64,000 nucleotides of DNA from an uncultured Exiguobacterium sp. Its GTDB lineage: Bacteria; Bacillota; Bacilli; Exiguobacteriales; Exiguobacteriaceae. The stretch spans positions 62,001 to 126,000 of the forward strand of contig CAJYMC010000007.1 of the NCBI GenBank assembly GCA_913775715.1. The letters run 5' to 3'. Below the pieces are notes generated by a model. That model saw nothing but the letters and a program-made list of their open reading frames with translations. It searched no databases and was not told the origin of the DNA. Shown one piece after another: positions 54,227 to 63,069 of the stretch; within the stretch, counting starts at the first letter, position 1, and the number at the start of each line of letters is the position of its first letter. Both the position numbers and the translations under genes were made by a program.

Positions 54227-54796
54227 ATGGAAATCACATTAGGCGGAATCGCCGGATTAGTCGCTGCGATCGCATTCGTAGTGCTCGTCATTTTCCTTGC
54301 CCGTGTATTAGGTGCTGCGAGTAAGACGCTCAACAATGTAGCCAACACGACAGCAGGACTTGAACGTCAATTAGACGGTATCATGATGGAGACGACAGCG
54401 TTGTTACATAAGACGAATCGTCTGGTCGATACGATTGAAGAAAAAACAGAATTACTTGCACCTGTCGCAAACTCGATCGAAGAACTCGGTACGTCATTAA
54501 ACAAAGTGACAGATTCTGTCCGGACAGTATCCGATACGGTTGCTGGTGCGGCGGATACGAATAAAGAACAGATTGCGCAAGCAGTCCGTTGGGGCTCAGT
54601 CGCTGTAGAGTTATTTAAGAAAAATAAACCAGCAGAGACTACGGTTCAAAATCATTCGACGGCAACAACGACGGTTGAGAAAAAGCCACGTCGTCGATTC
54701 CGGAAAAAGGCAGAGGCGCCGGTCACACCGGAAGTCGTGTCAGTACCGGACGTCGAAAGCATTCCAGATGAGTTGAAGGGAGATCGTAAATCATGA
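54227..54796 (+). CDS. ytxG: DUF948 membrane protein (YtxG-like)
   Basis: This 189-residue protein has one N-terminal membrane segment (residues 5-27), a long helical region with heptad-like spacing (about 30-130) and a basic, proline-rich tail. It matches DUF948/YtxG, a general stress gene in B. subtilis next to ytxH and ytxJ. ATG 54227 has TTGGAGG upstream. Its stop overlaps the ytxH start (ATGA). The biochemical function is unknown. Confidence 0.85.
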   Translation: MEITLGGIAGLVAAIAFVVLVIFLARVLGAASKTLNNVANTTAGLERQLDGIMMETTALLHKTNRLVDTIEEKTELLAPVANSIEELGTSLNKVTDSVRTVSDTVAGAADTNKEQIAQAVRWGSVAVELFKKNKPAETTVQNHSTATTTVEKKPRRRFRKKAEAPVTPEVVSVPDVESIPDELKGDRKS

Positions 54797-55329
54797 CGAA
54801 ACAACACCCATATCAAGCACAAGATTCTTCTAAAGGAGGAGGCTTCTTGGCCGGAGTCATCGTTGGTGGATTGATTGGTGCTGCGGCAGCTCTCCTTTCT
54901 AGCCCAAAATCAGGTCGTGAAGTACGCAATCTGATTGACGAGCGTACAGCTCCTGCGCGTCAACGTTTAACGGAACAGACACAAGTTGTCCGCGAAAAAG
55001 CGGAGCCACTTGTAGGTGAGTGGATTCAACTAGCGAAAGATAAGGCAGCACCTGTCATTGAAAAAGCAAAGAATAATTCAACGGTTCAAGAAGCGGCACA
55101 ATATGCGGGCTTTGAGAAGGATCAGGCAAGCATCGATGCTGCTCTCGCAGAAGCGGAACAGCTCGTACGGGACATCGAACGTGAAATCGGCGACGAAGTA
55201 GATGGGGCGTCAGTGGCAGAAGAAATCGACACGGAAACGGTCGTTGAACTTTCGGAGTTACGTGAACAGTTAGCAGACGAACAAGAGGAAGACAATGATC
55301 CGCAGTCTGATGTAAATCATAAGAAATAA
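54793..55329 (+). CDS. ytxH: YtxH-domain stress protein
   Basis: This 178-residue protein begins with the YtxH domain: a Gly-rich membrane segment (GGGFLAGVIVGGLIGAAAALL, residues 13-33) followed by SSPKSGREVR. The remainder is an acidic helical tail. In B. subtilis ytxG-ytxH-ytxJ is a SigB- and SigH-dependent stress operon. ytxJ is missing here, since aroA follows. Function is unknown. Confidence 0.87.
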   Translation: MTKQHPYQAQDSSKGGGFLAGVIVGGLIGAAAALLSSPKSGREVRNLIDERTAPARQRLTEQTQVVREKAEPLVGEWIQLAKDKAAPVIEKAKNNSTVQEAAQYAGFEKDQASIDAALAEAEQLVRDIEREIGDEVDGASVAEEIDTETVVELSELREQLADEQEEDNDPQSDVNHKK

Positions 55330-55341
55330 TCAATACATGAG

Positions 55342-55367
55342 GAGCTCTCATCACGAGGGCTCTTTTT
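55342..55367 (+). terminator. terminator of ytxGH
   Basis: GAGCTCTC (55342-55349) pairs with GAGGGCTC (55355-55362), followed by five T residues. Confidence 0.8.
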
Positions 55368-55530
55368 CTATGTTTCCTTGATAGAGAAATCATAAAAAAA
55401 ATTATATGAAAAAACGTAATTTATTTTCATATTTTAAGAAATCATGCAGCTTCTTTATGTACAACACGGAAAGAGTTCGCTATAATTAGTTGCTATTACG
55501 AGCTATATGCTGATTAGGGAGTGGTAGGAC

Positions 55531-56616
55531 ATGGATCAACATGCAGAATTAAAAAGATTACGTGATGAACTCGATTTAGTGAATGCAGAATTATTGGAAT
55601 TGATGAACAGACGAGGTCAAATTGCCGTTGAAATCGGAAAAGTCAAACGAGCACAAGGGCTTGATCGATACGACCCTGTTCGAGAACGTCAAATGCTCGA
55701 ATCAATTGCCGCTAATAACCATGGACCTTTTGAAACAGGACGCCTTCAGCATGTATTTAAAGAAATTTTCAAAGCTTCTCTCGAATTGCAAGGAGAGGAC
55801 CGGACTCGGAAATTACTCGTATCACGGAAACAAAAACCGACGAATACGATCATACGGATCGGAGATGCCGTTATCGGAGACGGTTCACAACAATTGATCG
55901 CTGGACCGTGTGCGGTCGAGAGCGAAGAACAAGTATTTGAAGTCGCGGAACAGCTCGCGAAACATGGCGTGAAGTTCATGCGAGGCGGAGCGTACAAACC
56001 ACGTACATCGCCTTACGATTTCCAGGGCCTAGGGCTCGAAGGTCTAAAGATGTTGAAAAAAGCAGCGGACGCGCACGGCTTGCATGTCATCACTGAAATC
56101 ATGACACCGAGCGCCGTTGAATCTGCTTTACCATATGTCGACATCATCCAAGTCGGCGCACGCAACATGCAAAACTTCGATTTACTCAAAGAAGTCGGTC
56201 GTACGAATAAACCGGTTCTTTTAAAACGAGGTCTTTCTGCAACGCTCGAGGAATTCATGTACGCGGCTGAGTACATTATGGCGAGCGGTAACGATCAAGT
56301 CATCTTATGTGAGCGTGGTATTCGGACGTATGAACGTGCAACACGGAACACGCTTGATATCTCAGCAGTTCCGATTCTGAAGCAAGAGACGCATCTCCCT
56401 GTCATGGTCGATGTCACGCACTCGACAGGACGTAAGGATTTACTCTTGCCAACAGCAAAAGCGGCGTATGCGATCGGGGCAGACGCTGTCATGGTCGAAG
56501 TCCATCCGTTCCCAGCACTTGCGTTGTCTGATGCGAACCAACAACTCGATTTCCAAGAATTCGATACGTTCATCGAAAACTTGACGACTACCTTTCCGGC
56601 ACTAAACGTTCAATGA
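55531..56616 (+). CDS. aroA: bifunctional chorismate mutase / DAHP synthase, AroA(G) type
   Basis: This 361-residue protein joins an AroQ-type chorismate mutase (about residues 1-88, [22 protein letters not shown]) to a DAHP synthase domain (about 105-355). The latter contains [27 protein letters not shown] and [16 protein letters not shown] synthase starts the shikimate pathway; in B. subtilis AroA(G) the mutase domain mediates prephenate feedback. It lies directly before ccpA, as in B. subtilis. Confidence 0.95.
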   Translation: MDQHAELKRLRDELDLVNAELLELMNRRGQIAVEIGKVKRAQGLDRYDPVRERQMLESIAANNHGPFETGRLQHVFKEIFKASLELQGEDRTRKLLVSRKQKPTNTIIRIGDAVIGDGSQQLIAGPCAVESEEQVFEVAEQLAKHGVKFMRGGAYKPRTSPYDFQGLGLEGLKMLKKAADAHGLHVITEIMTPSAVESALPYVDIIQVGARNMQNFDLLKEVGRTNKPVLLKRGLSATLEEFMYAAEYIMASGNDQVILCERGIRTYERATRNTLDISAVPILKQETHLPVMVDVTHSTGRKDLLLPTAKAAYAIGADAVMVEVHPFPALALSDANQQLDFQEFDTFIENLTTTFPALNVQ

Positions 56617-56643
56617 TTTCCGAAAAAGGGTAACCTAAAGCGA

Positions 56644-56659
56644 ATGAAAACGTTTTACA
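56644..56659. promoter_or_regulatory. cre-like element upstream of ccpA
   Basis: ATGAAAACGTTTTACA is close to a CcpA site but has an extra base in the right half, so binding is uncertain. It could serve ccpA autoregulation. Confidence 0.35.
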
Positions 56660-56774
56660 ATGAAGGAAGAATGGGAAAAGAAAAGTATCTTTTCCTGTCT
56701 TCCTTTCGTGTTGCCTAAAAATGAAAACGAAATGAAAACACTTGAGATGGATCATACTAAAGGAGGAATTTGTT

Positions 56775-57785
56775 TTGAATAGTAATATTACGATTTACGA
56801 TGTCGCGCGAGAGGCTGCTGTTTCGATGGCGACCGTATCGCGTGTCGTCAACGGAAACCCGAATGTCAAACCATCTACACGAAAGAAGGTCCAAGACGCA
56901 ATCGAACAGCTTGGTTATCGTCCAAACGCTGTTGCCCGTGGACTAGCAAGTAAAAAAACAACGACGGTCGGTGTCATCGTGCCCGATATCTCGAACATCT
57001 TCTTTGCGGATTTAGCACGCGGGATTGAGGATGTCGCGACAATGTATAAATATAACATCATTTTATGTAACTCCGACCAAAACCGGGAAAAAGAGATTCA
57101 TTTGCTCAATACATTACTCGGAAAACAGGTGGATGGAATCATCTTCATGGGTGGACGTCTGCACGAGGATCTCGTTCGTGAGTTCAAAACATCACCGGTT
57201 CCGATCGTTCTTGCTGCGACGTTGAATCAAGATTATGATCTTCCTGCCGTCAACATCGATTATGAGAGTGCTGCGCACGATGCTGTTAAGTCTTTGATCG
57301 ACCGTGGACATGAACGGATTGGATTCATCACTGGACCACTCGAACAGCAAATCAATGGTGAAAAGAAATTTGCGGGTTATCGCCGAGCACTCGAAGAAGC
57401 AAATCTTCCGTTTAACGAGCAAAATGTCGTCCTTGGAAACTATACGTATGATTCAGGAATGAAGGCGATGAATCAATTGCTTGAACTTGGAGAAGATTGC
57501 CCACGCGCGATTTTTGCTGGAACGGATGAGATGGCTCTTGGTGTCATCCATGCTTTACAGGATGCCGGACACCGTGTACCGGAAGACTTCGAAGTCATCG
57601 GACACGATAACACACGTCTTGCGACGATGATTCGTCCGAAACTGACGACTGTCGTTCAACCGATGTATGATATCGGAGCAGTCTCGATGCGTCTATTGAC
57701 GAAAATCTTAAATAAAGAAGAAATCGAAACGAACGATGTCACGTTACCACACCGGATCGAACAACGGGATTCGACACGTCCTTAA
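56775..57785 (+). CDS. ccpA: catabolite control protein A
   Basis: This 336-residue LacI-family regulator has an N-terminal HTH ([21 protein letters not shown]), the hinge helix motif [12 protein letters not shown], and a periplasmic-binding-protein-like core. With P-Ser-HPr it controls carbon catabolite repression. Context aroA-ccpA and length identify it as CcpA rather than another LacI protein. The start is TTG 56775, eight bases after AAAGGAGG. Several cre-like sites in this window are candidate targets. Confidence 0.93.
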   Translation: MNSNITIYDVAREAAVSMATVSRVVNGNPNVKPSTRKKVQDAIEQLGYRPNAVARGLASKKTTTVGVIVPDISNIFFADLARGIEDVATMYKYNIILCNSDQNREKEIHLLNTLLGKQVDGIIFMGGRLHEDLVREFKTSPVPIVLAATLNQDYDLPAVNIDYESAAHDAVKSLIDRGHERIGFITGPLEQQINGEKKFAGYRRALEEANLPFNEQNVVLGNYTYDSGMKAMNQLLELGEDCPRAIFAGTDEMALGVIHALQDAGHRVPEDFEVIGHDNTRLATMIRPKLTTVVQPMYDIGAVSMRLLTKILNKEEIETNDVTLPHRIEQRDSTRP

Positions 57786-57788
57786 TCG

Positions 57789-57840
57789 AAAAAACGTCTC
57801 TTCTCTCAAGCAAGCTGCTTGAAAAAAGAGACGTTTTTTT
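57789..57840. terminator. bidirectional terminator after ccpA
   Basis: AAAAAACGTCTCTT pairs with AAGAGACGTTTTTTT, enclosing a second stem CAAGCA/TGCTTG. Confidence 0.9.
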
Positions 57841-58594
57841 ATTTCGCGACGGTAATAAGTTCATCTTGATGATGATGGAGTTGGTCATTTTCGACATGGA
57901 GTCGAACTGTCGTTTGACCAGGTGCAGTCAATGTCACTTTCCCGCTGTAGGCATCACCCTTTTTTTCTAAAGGAACGTAGTTATGCTTTTCAATACCGGT
58001 TTCAATGACTTCTACTTGTACGTTCGCCTTTAGCGGTTTCCCATCAAGGAAAACATGAAAGGAGACAGGAAGTTCGGCACCCGCTTTCGCTTTTGTTGCG
58101 CCCATGTAATGGACAGACAGACCGTCGACGGCTTCATGATCATGTCCATGCTCGTGCGATGCTTCCTCTTTTTCATGTGAATGATCCATGACAACGAATG
58201 AGATTTTATCCATATGATGGAGTCCCTTTTTATCATTGATATGATATAGTCCTTCATATTCACCTTTAGCCAGTTTAGCTTCTGCTTGATAAGAACCCGT
58301 CTTTTTCAAGGCTGCCTTGAACTTTTGATGGGCACCGTCTTGTTTTCCGGCTTCCCAAACTTCAAATGTCACGTCCTCGAGGTTAACTGGTTTCTTTTGT
58401 TCGACAGCTGACGCTTTAAAAACAACTTTATCTTCTTCCATTGTCTTGGCTGGAACATTGACGTTGACCTCGACCGTCGGTTTGCCTGACCCTTGCATGT
58501 TATCGTGATCCATCGCCTGCTTTTCATTGCCACATCCTGCGAGTACGATTCCCGTCGATAGAATAAGACCGGAATAAAGCCATGCCTTTTTCAT
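57839..58594 (-). CDS. lipoprotein with two YtkA-like domains and a His-rich linker
   Basis: This 251-residue protein has a lipoprotein signal ending in LAGC (Cys at about residue 21), then two beta-sandwich regions of YtkA type (about 40-130 and 165-250). Between them lies a His/Glu/Asp-rich stretch (HSHEKEEASHEHGHDHE), likely to bind Cu, Zn or Ni. Relatives are linked to metal handling and respiratory oxidase assembly. GGGGGAA lies before the ATG. It follows acuC on the same strand, in the place of motPS in B. subtilis. Confidence 0.75.
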   Translation of the reverse strand: MKKAWLYSGLILSTGIVLAGCGNEKQAMDHDNMQGSGKPTVEVNVNVPAKTMEEDKVVFKASAVEQKKPVNLEDVTFEVWEAGKQDGAHQKFKAALKKTGSYQAEAKLAKGEYEGLYHINDKKGLHHMDKISFVVMDHSHEKEEASHEHGHDHEAVDGLSVHYMGATKAKAGAELPVSFHVFLDGKPLKANVQVEVIETGIEKHNYVPLEKKGDAYSGKVTLTAPGQTTVRLHVENDQLHHHQDELITVAK

Positions 58595-58699
58595 GATGAT
58601 TCCCCCAACTATTATTCATTTACTAAGTAAAAATTCCATATTTAGTATAGCAACAAGTTGTGAACTCCGAACGAAATAAATGTGAAGATAAAAAGTCAA

Positions 58700-59893
58700 T
58701 TAATCAACGGAGTAGGGGGAAGTCGCAGTCAATTGTTTCTTACGCTCATCATTAACGAACGGCCAAATCAGTCGTTTGACGGTCTCCCAATTTTTTTCTT
58801 CGATTTCAGGTCGTCGCGGAATGGCGGGGTAGAGTGGTGTTGGATCATGCCAGTATGTTGGTGGGGTTGTTTCTTGTCCACTCCAACGTTTTTGCCATGA
58901 AGTAGGAATCTCTCCACGAAACGGAGCTTGTCCGGTCATGGCAGCAAAAACTTGACTCCACGCGCGTGGGACGACACGATACCAGTCATAGCCACCGCCT
59001 CCTAGAGCTACGATTTTCCCATTCGTATATTTATTTGCGGCAGCGACAGCGATTTGAGGTATCTGCTCATAACTTTTCATCGTTAAGGATAGATGAGTCA
59101 ATGGATCAAGTGCATGTGCATCGGCACCATTTTGTGTGATGATGAGATCCGGCTGGAATAATTCGCACGCTTCAAAGAGTGCCGTCTCATACGCGAGTAA
59201 AAACGAATCGTCTTCTGTAAAGGCGTCCAAGGGCACGTTCCAACTAAATCCATATCCTTCTTCAGACCCCCGTTCCGTCACCATTCCCGTTCCTGGAAAC
59301 AAATAGCGACCCGTCTCATGAAGAGACAACGTCATGACGTCCTTTCGATTGTAAAATGCCCATTGCACTCCATCGCCATGATGGGCGTCCGTATCAACAT
59401 AAAGAATTTTACAGTGATATTTTTCAATCATCGCTGCCATGGCGACAGCGGTATCGTTATAGACACAAAAACCAGAGGCACGCCCACGGAATCCGTGATG
59501 TAAGCCGCCACCGATATGAAAGGTTCGTTTATATTGGCCAGATAAGACGAGGTCACACGCTTCAATCGTGCCGCCGACAAGGAGAGAAGCGCCGGAATGC
59601 ATTCCTTGGAACAAAGGAGTATCTTCTGTTCCAAGACCGTACATCTGTGCCTTAAGAGGTGTTAATGCTCCGGTTCCTGCTGCTTTGACGGCAGTAATAT
59701 AATCTTGATCATGAACGAGTGCCAATTCTTCATCGGTTGCATGACGTGGCGCGATACAAGGAATGTCATCTAATTGATGCATCGCTTCGAGCAAGGAAAC
59801 CGTTAATTCGAGGCGAATCGGATTGAATGGATGCGTCTCCGAAAACCGATAAGTCGCTTCTTCAGGACTGTATAGATAGGCAAAATCCTTCAT
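58700..59893 (-). CDS. acuC: acetoin-utilisation/protein deacetylase AcuC
   Basis: This 397-residue class I/II histone-deacetylase-like zinc enzyme has the signature VDTDAHHGDGVQ, the further ligand in QNGADAHALDPLTHL and the glycine-rich ALGGGGYDWYR. AcuC removes acetyl from acetyl-CoA synthetase in B. subtilis, reactivating it. Its start overlaps the acuB stop (ATGA). The name refers to acetoin use, and this window also encodes acetoin synthesis. Confidence 0.92.
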   Translation of the reverse strand: MKDFAYLYSPEEATYRFSETHPFNPIRLELTVSLLEAMHQLDDIPCIAPRHATDEELALVHDQDYITAVKAAGTGALTPLKAQMYGLGTEDTPLFQGMHSGASLLVGGTIEACDLVLSGQYKRTFHIGGGLHHGFRGRASGFCVYNDTAVAMAAMIEKYHCKILYVDTDAHHGDGVQWAFYNRKDVMTLSLHETGRYLFPGTGMVTERGSEEGYGFSWNVPLDAFTEDDSFLLAYETALFEACELFQPDLIITQNGADAHALDPLTHLSLTMKSYEQIPQIAVAAANKYTNGKIVALGGGGYDWYRVVPRAWSQVFAAMTGQAPFRGEIPTSWQKRWSGQETTPPTYWHDPTPLYPAIPRRPEIEEKNWETVKRLIWPFVNDERKKQLTATSPYSVD

Positions 59894-60522
59894 CTGCTCA
59901 CATCCGGTCCAAGTACATCGAATCCTTCTTTACGTAACTTTTCGATGATCCGAATCGGATTCATCGTCTGGACACGAAACGCAACGATCCTGACATACGG
60001 ATCGTCTGTTGGATACACGAGTACATTTAAGATATTGATATTCGTTTTAGCAAGCAGTGCGGCAATCTTTGCTAACGTTCCAGCAGTGTTCTCAACACGG
60101 ATTTCGATTTGAGAACTTGGTTCGAGTGCACCCGTCAATTGAACGAATGTCCGTAACAAATCCGTTTCCGTGACGACACCGGCAAGGCGTCGACCGCGGA
60201 CGATTGGCAGACAAGTCAAGCGATATTCATAAAACAGCACAGCCGCATCTTCGAGAAAATCAAGCGGATGGGCCGTGACAGGACTTTCAATCATGATACT
60301 TGAGACCGGATACTGTAGATCCTGTTTTGCTGTATCCGGATGAAAGATACTACTTGCGCTTTGAATTTCCTTTAGTCCGACGAGACCGACAAGTTCATGA
60401 CGGGCATTGACGACAAGAATATGACGAATCTGATGACGTTTCATGAGTTCAACCGCATGTGCGATGGAATTCGTCGGTTGCATCGTGATGCACGTCGTAT
60501 TCATGATTTGTTCGATTAACAT
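59890..60522 (-). CDS. acuB: CBS-ACT domain protein AcuB
   Basis: This 210-residue protein has two CBS motifs (about residues 3-60 and 77-130; the second contains VVTETDLLRTF) followed by an ACT domain (about 138-205, IEIRVENTAGTLAKIAALLAKTN). CBS pairs bind adenine nucleotides and ACT domains bind small metabolites, so it may sense energy state for the acu system; its exact role is unknown. GAGGAGG lies before the ATG. Confidence 0.9.
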   Translation of the reverse strand: MLIEQIMNTTCITMQPTNSIAHAVELMKRHQIRHILVVNARHELVGLVGLKEIQSASSIFHPDTAKQDLQYPVSSIMIESPVTAHPLDFLEDAAVLFYEYRLTCLPIVRGRRLAGVVTETDLLRTFVQLTGALEPSSQIEIRVENTAGTLAKIAALLAKTNINILNVLVYPTDDPYVRIVAFRVQTMNPIRIIEKLRKEGFDVLGPDVSR

Positions 60523-60540
60523 GACGATTCCTCCTCGAGC

Positions 60541-61173
60541 TCAGTCATACATGAAACGTCTTCTCAAGCGTAGCGCATCAAAGTGAGCGACGACTTCAGG
60601 GGAGACGTGTTTTCCGATACGCGCCATCAAACAATTAGCGGGATGAGAGGCGATTTCCGGATCATCGGTCGGGAAGAAGATGAGACCCCCATGGTTCATC
60701 ATCTTCTCCATGATCTTTCGGTAATCCCAGACTGATAGTCCGCTTCCTTTTAAGTCCCAATGCCAGTAATATTCAGTCGTTAAAATCAAATAGTGTTCCA
60801 TGGCGGGATCCAGCATGGAGACTTCAAGTAATTTTTTTCCGATCTGTTGTCCGCGGAACCGAGAGGAGACTTCAATCGCTCCGAGTTCCAAAATGTACGG
60901 ATTGTTTCCTTCGCTCCATGTTTCATAGGGATCAGGATATAAGTAAGTCACATAACCGATGATTTCCGTTCCTTGACGAGCGACGATGATACGTCCTTCC
61001 TCAAGGTCCGCAATCTCAACGAGCGCTTGATGTTGTTCAGCGGGTGGACGAAAAGCCGTCAACCCTGAATCGAGTGTATACGTTGCTAGTGTTTGACTCG
61101 GTACGGGACCTTCGATGTCAACGGGACCGAGTGATGTTTCGTGCGTCCGATGATTGAATTGTTTTTCAAACAT
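60541..61173 (-). CDS. acuA: protein acetyltransferase AcuA
   Basis: This 210-residue GNAT enzyme acetylates acetyl-CoA synthetase and so inactivates it. The acetyl-CoA loop is in RFRGQQIGKKLL near residue 105, with an N-terminal extension typical of AcuA. Order acuA-acuB-acuC, divergent from acsA, is identical to B. subtilis. AAGGTGG lies upstream of the ATG. A TATAAT on the minus strand at 61203-61198 is the likely -10. Confidence 0.92.
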   Translation of the reverse strand: MFEKQFNHRTHETSLGPVDIEGPVPSQTLATYTLDSGLTAFRPPAEQHQALVEIADLEEGRIIVARQGTEIIGYVTYLYPDPYETWSEGNNPYILELGAIEVSSRFRGQQIGKKLLEVSMLDPAMEHYLILTTEYYWHWDLKGSGLSVWDYRKIMEKMMNHGGLIFFPTDDPEIASHPANCLMARIGKHVSPEVVAHFDALRLRRRFMYD

Positions 61174-61197
61174 GTAAGCGTCACCACCTTCCTATTC

Positions 61198-61219
61198 ATT
61201 ATAGACGAAAGCGCTTGAG
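61198..61219. promoter_or_regulatory. acuA -10 with cre-like element
   Basis: The minus-strand TATAAT (61203-61198) abuts CGAAAGCGCTTGAG (61206-61219), a palindrome resembling a CcpA site with mismatches in the outer positions. It would lie over the acuA promoter and about 40 bp upstream of the acsA promoter. Confidence 0.5.
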
Positions 61220-61258
61220 CAAAGAGAGGCATTTTTTAACAAATTGACGGCAAATGGA

Positions 61259-61286
61259 TTGAACTGACGGATAACTAGCTTATAAT
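61259..61286 (+). promoter_or_regulatory. sigma-A promoter of acsA
   Basis: TTGAAC (61259-61264) and a perfect TATAAT (61281-61286) are spaced by 16 bases. Confidence 0.7.
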
Positions 61287-61319
61287 AAAGAGGAAAACAT
61301 AGAAGGGGAGGAACGAGAC

Positions 61320-63023
61320 ATGAAAGTTTTGAAAGCGCTTCCGGGGAAGCATTGGTTAGCAGAGTATGATGAGACGAACACGTACGACTGGAAAGATGCT
61401 GAGCAGTACTTTTCATGGGCGACAACGGGGAAAGTCAACATGGCTCATGAAGCAATCGACCGCCACGCAGAAGGCGAGCGGGCGAACAAGGATGCGCTGA
61501 TCTATTTCGATGGAACGACGGAGCAACACTTCACCTATGCAGATATGAAACGATTGACGAATAAAGCGGCAAACGTATTAGTCGATGCAGGGGTCAAAAC
61601 GGGTGACCGTATTTTCATCTTCATGCCACGCTCACCGGAACTGTATTTTGCCTTGCTTGGCGCACTGAAGGTAGGTGCAATCGTCGGTCCGTTATTTGAA
61701 GCATTCATGGAACAAGCAGTTCGCGATCGCTTGCTTGATTCTGAAGCGAAGTTACTCGTGACGACGAAGGCATTACTCCCACGTGTTCCAGTCGGGGAAC
61801 TGGAATCACTTGAAAAGGTAGTGCTTGTCGACGAAAATATCGAAGAATCGGACACATTACTCGATTTCCGCAAAGCGTTCGAGCAAGCATCCGACGTATT
61901 CGAACCGGTCTGGTTGGATCGTGAAGACGGATTGATCCTACACTATACTTCAGGATCGACAGGGAAACCAAAAGGTGTCCTCCATGTTCAAAATGCGATG
62001 ATTCAGCATTTAATGACAGGTCGCTGGGTACTTGATCTCCAAGAAGATGATGTCTACTGGTGTACGGCTGACCCGGGATGGGTCACAGGAACAAGCTACG
62101 GCATCTTCGCACCATTCTTGAATGGCGCGACGAACGTCGTCGTCGGTGGACGTTTCAATCCGGACTTCTGGTACAGCGTCATCGAGAAGTATAAGGTAAC
62201 AGTCTGGTATAGTGCGCCAACGGCTTTCCGGATGTTGATGGGGGCGGGAGCGGATGTTGCAAATCATCATGATCTCTCGAGTCTTCGTCATGTATTGTCT
62301 GTCGGAGAACCGTTGAACCCGGAAGTCATTCGTTGGGGGAAAGAAGCTTTTGATCAACGGATTCATGATACATGGTGGATGACGGAGACAGGCGCAATGA
62401 TGATTTGTAACTACAAGTCGATGGACATCAAACCGGGATCAATGGGGAAACCGATTCCAGGAACTCAGGCTGCGATCATTGATGATCAAGGAAATGAGTT
62501 ACCGCCATTCCGAATGGGGAACCTTGCCTTAAAAACACCATGGCCATCGATGATGCGTCAAATTTGGAACAATCCGCAGAAATATGAATCCTATTTCTTT
62601 AAAGGATGGTATGTCTCAGGGGATTCTGCCTATATGGATGACGAAGGTTACTTCTGGTTCCAAGGACGTGTCGATGACGTCATCATGACGGCTGGAGAAC
62701 GGGTTGGTCCGTTCGAGGTTGAAAGTCGTCTCGTCGAGCACCCAGCTGTCGCAGAAGCCGGTGTCATCGGTAAACCAGATCCAGTTCGCGGTGAAATCAT
62801 CAAGGCATTCATTGCCTTGCGTGATGGTTACGAGCCGACGGATGAGCTAAAACAAGAAATCCAAGCATTCGTCAAAGAGGGACTTGCTGCTCATGCGGCA
62901 CCGAGAGAAATCGATTTCCGAGATAAGTTGCCGAAGACACGAAGTGGTAAAATCATGCGCCGTGTTCTGAAAGCGTGGGAATTGAACTTAGAAACAGGTG
63001 ATCTATCGACGATGGAGGATTGA
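61320..63023 (+). CDS. acsA: acetyl-CoA synthetase
   Basis: This 567-residue AMP-forming enzyme activates acetate to acetyl-CoA. The ATP loop YTSGSTGKPKG, the TWWMTETG motif and the hinge VDDVIMTAGERVGP are intact. The acetylation target is K544 in RSGKIMRR, which AcuA would modify. GGGAGG lies before the ATG. Divergence from acuABC places the enzyme and its acetylation switch under one control region. Confidence 0.95.
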   Translation: MKVLKALPGKHWLAEYDETNTYDWKDAEQYFSWATTGKVNMAHEAIDRHAEGERANKDALIYFDGTTEQHFTYADMKRLTNKAANVLVDAGVKTGDRIFIFMPRSPELYFALLGALKVGAIVGPLFEAFMEQAVRDRLLDSEAKLLVTTKALLPRVPVGELESLEKVVLVDENIEESDTLLDFRKAFEQASDVFEPVWLDREDGLILHYTSGSTGKPKGVLHVQNAMIQHLMTGRWVLDLQEDDVYWCTADPGWVTGTSYGIFAPFLNGATNVVVGGRFNPDFWYSVIEKYKVTVWYSAPTAFRMLMGAGADVANHHDLSSLRHVLSVGEPLNPEVIRWGKEAFDQRIHDTWWMTETGAMMICNYKSMDIKPGSMGKPIPGTQAAIIDDQGNELPPFRMGNLALKTPWPSMMRQIWNNPQKYESYFFKGWYVSGDSAYMDDEGYFWFQGRVDDVIMTAGERVGPFEVESRLVEHPAVAEAGVIGKPDPVRGEIIKAFIALRDGYEPTDELKQEIQAFVKEGLAAHAAPREIDFRDKLPKTRSGKIMRRVLKAWELNLETGDLSTMED

Positions 63024-63028
63024 CCGTA

Positions 63029-63069
63029 AAAAAGGATGAATCACCGCAACAGGTGATCCATCCTTTTTG
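63029..63069. terminator. bidirectional terminator between acsA and the PBP gene
   Basis: AAAAAGGATGAATCACC and GGTGATCCATCCTTTTT form a stem with T-runs on both strands. Confidence 0.88.
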
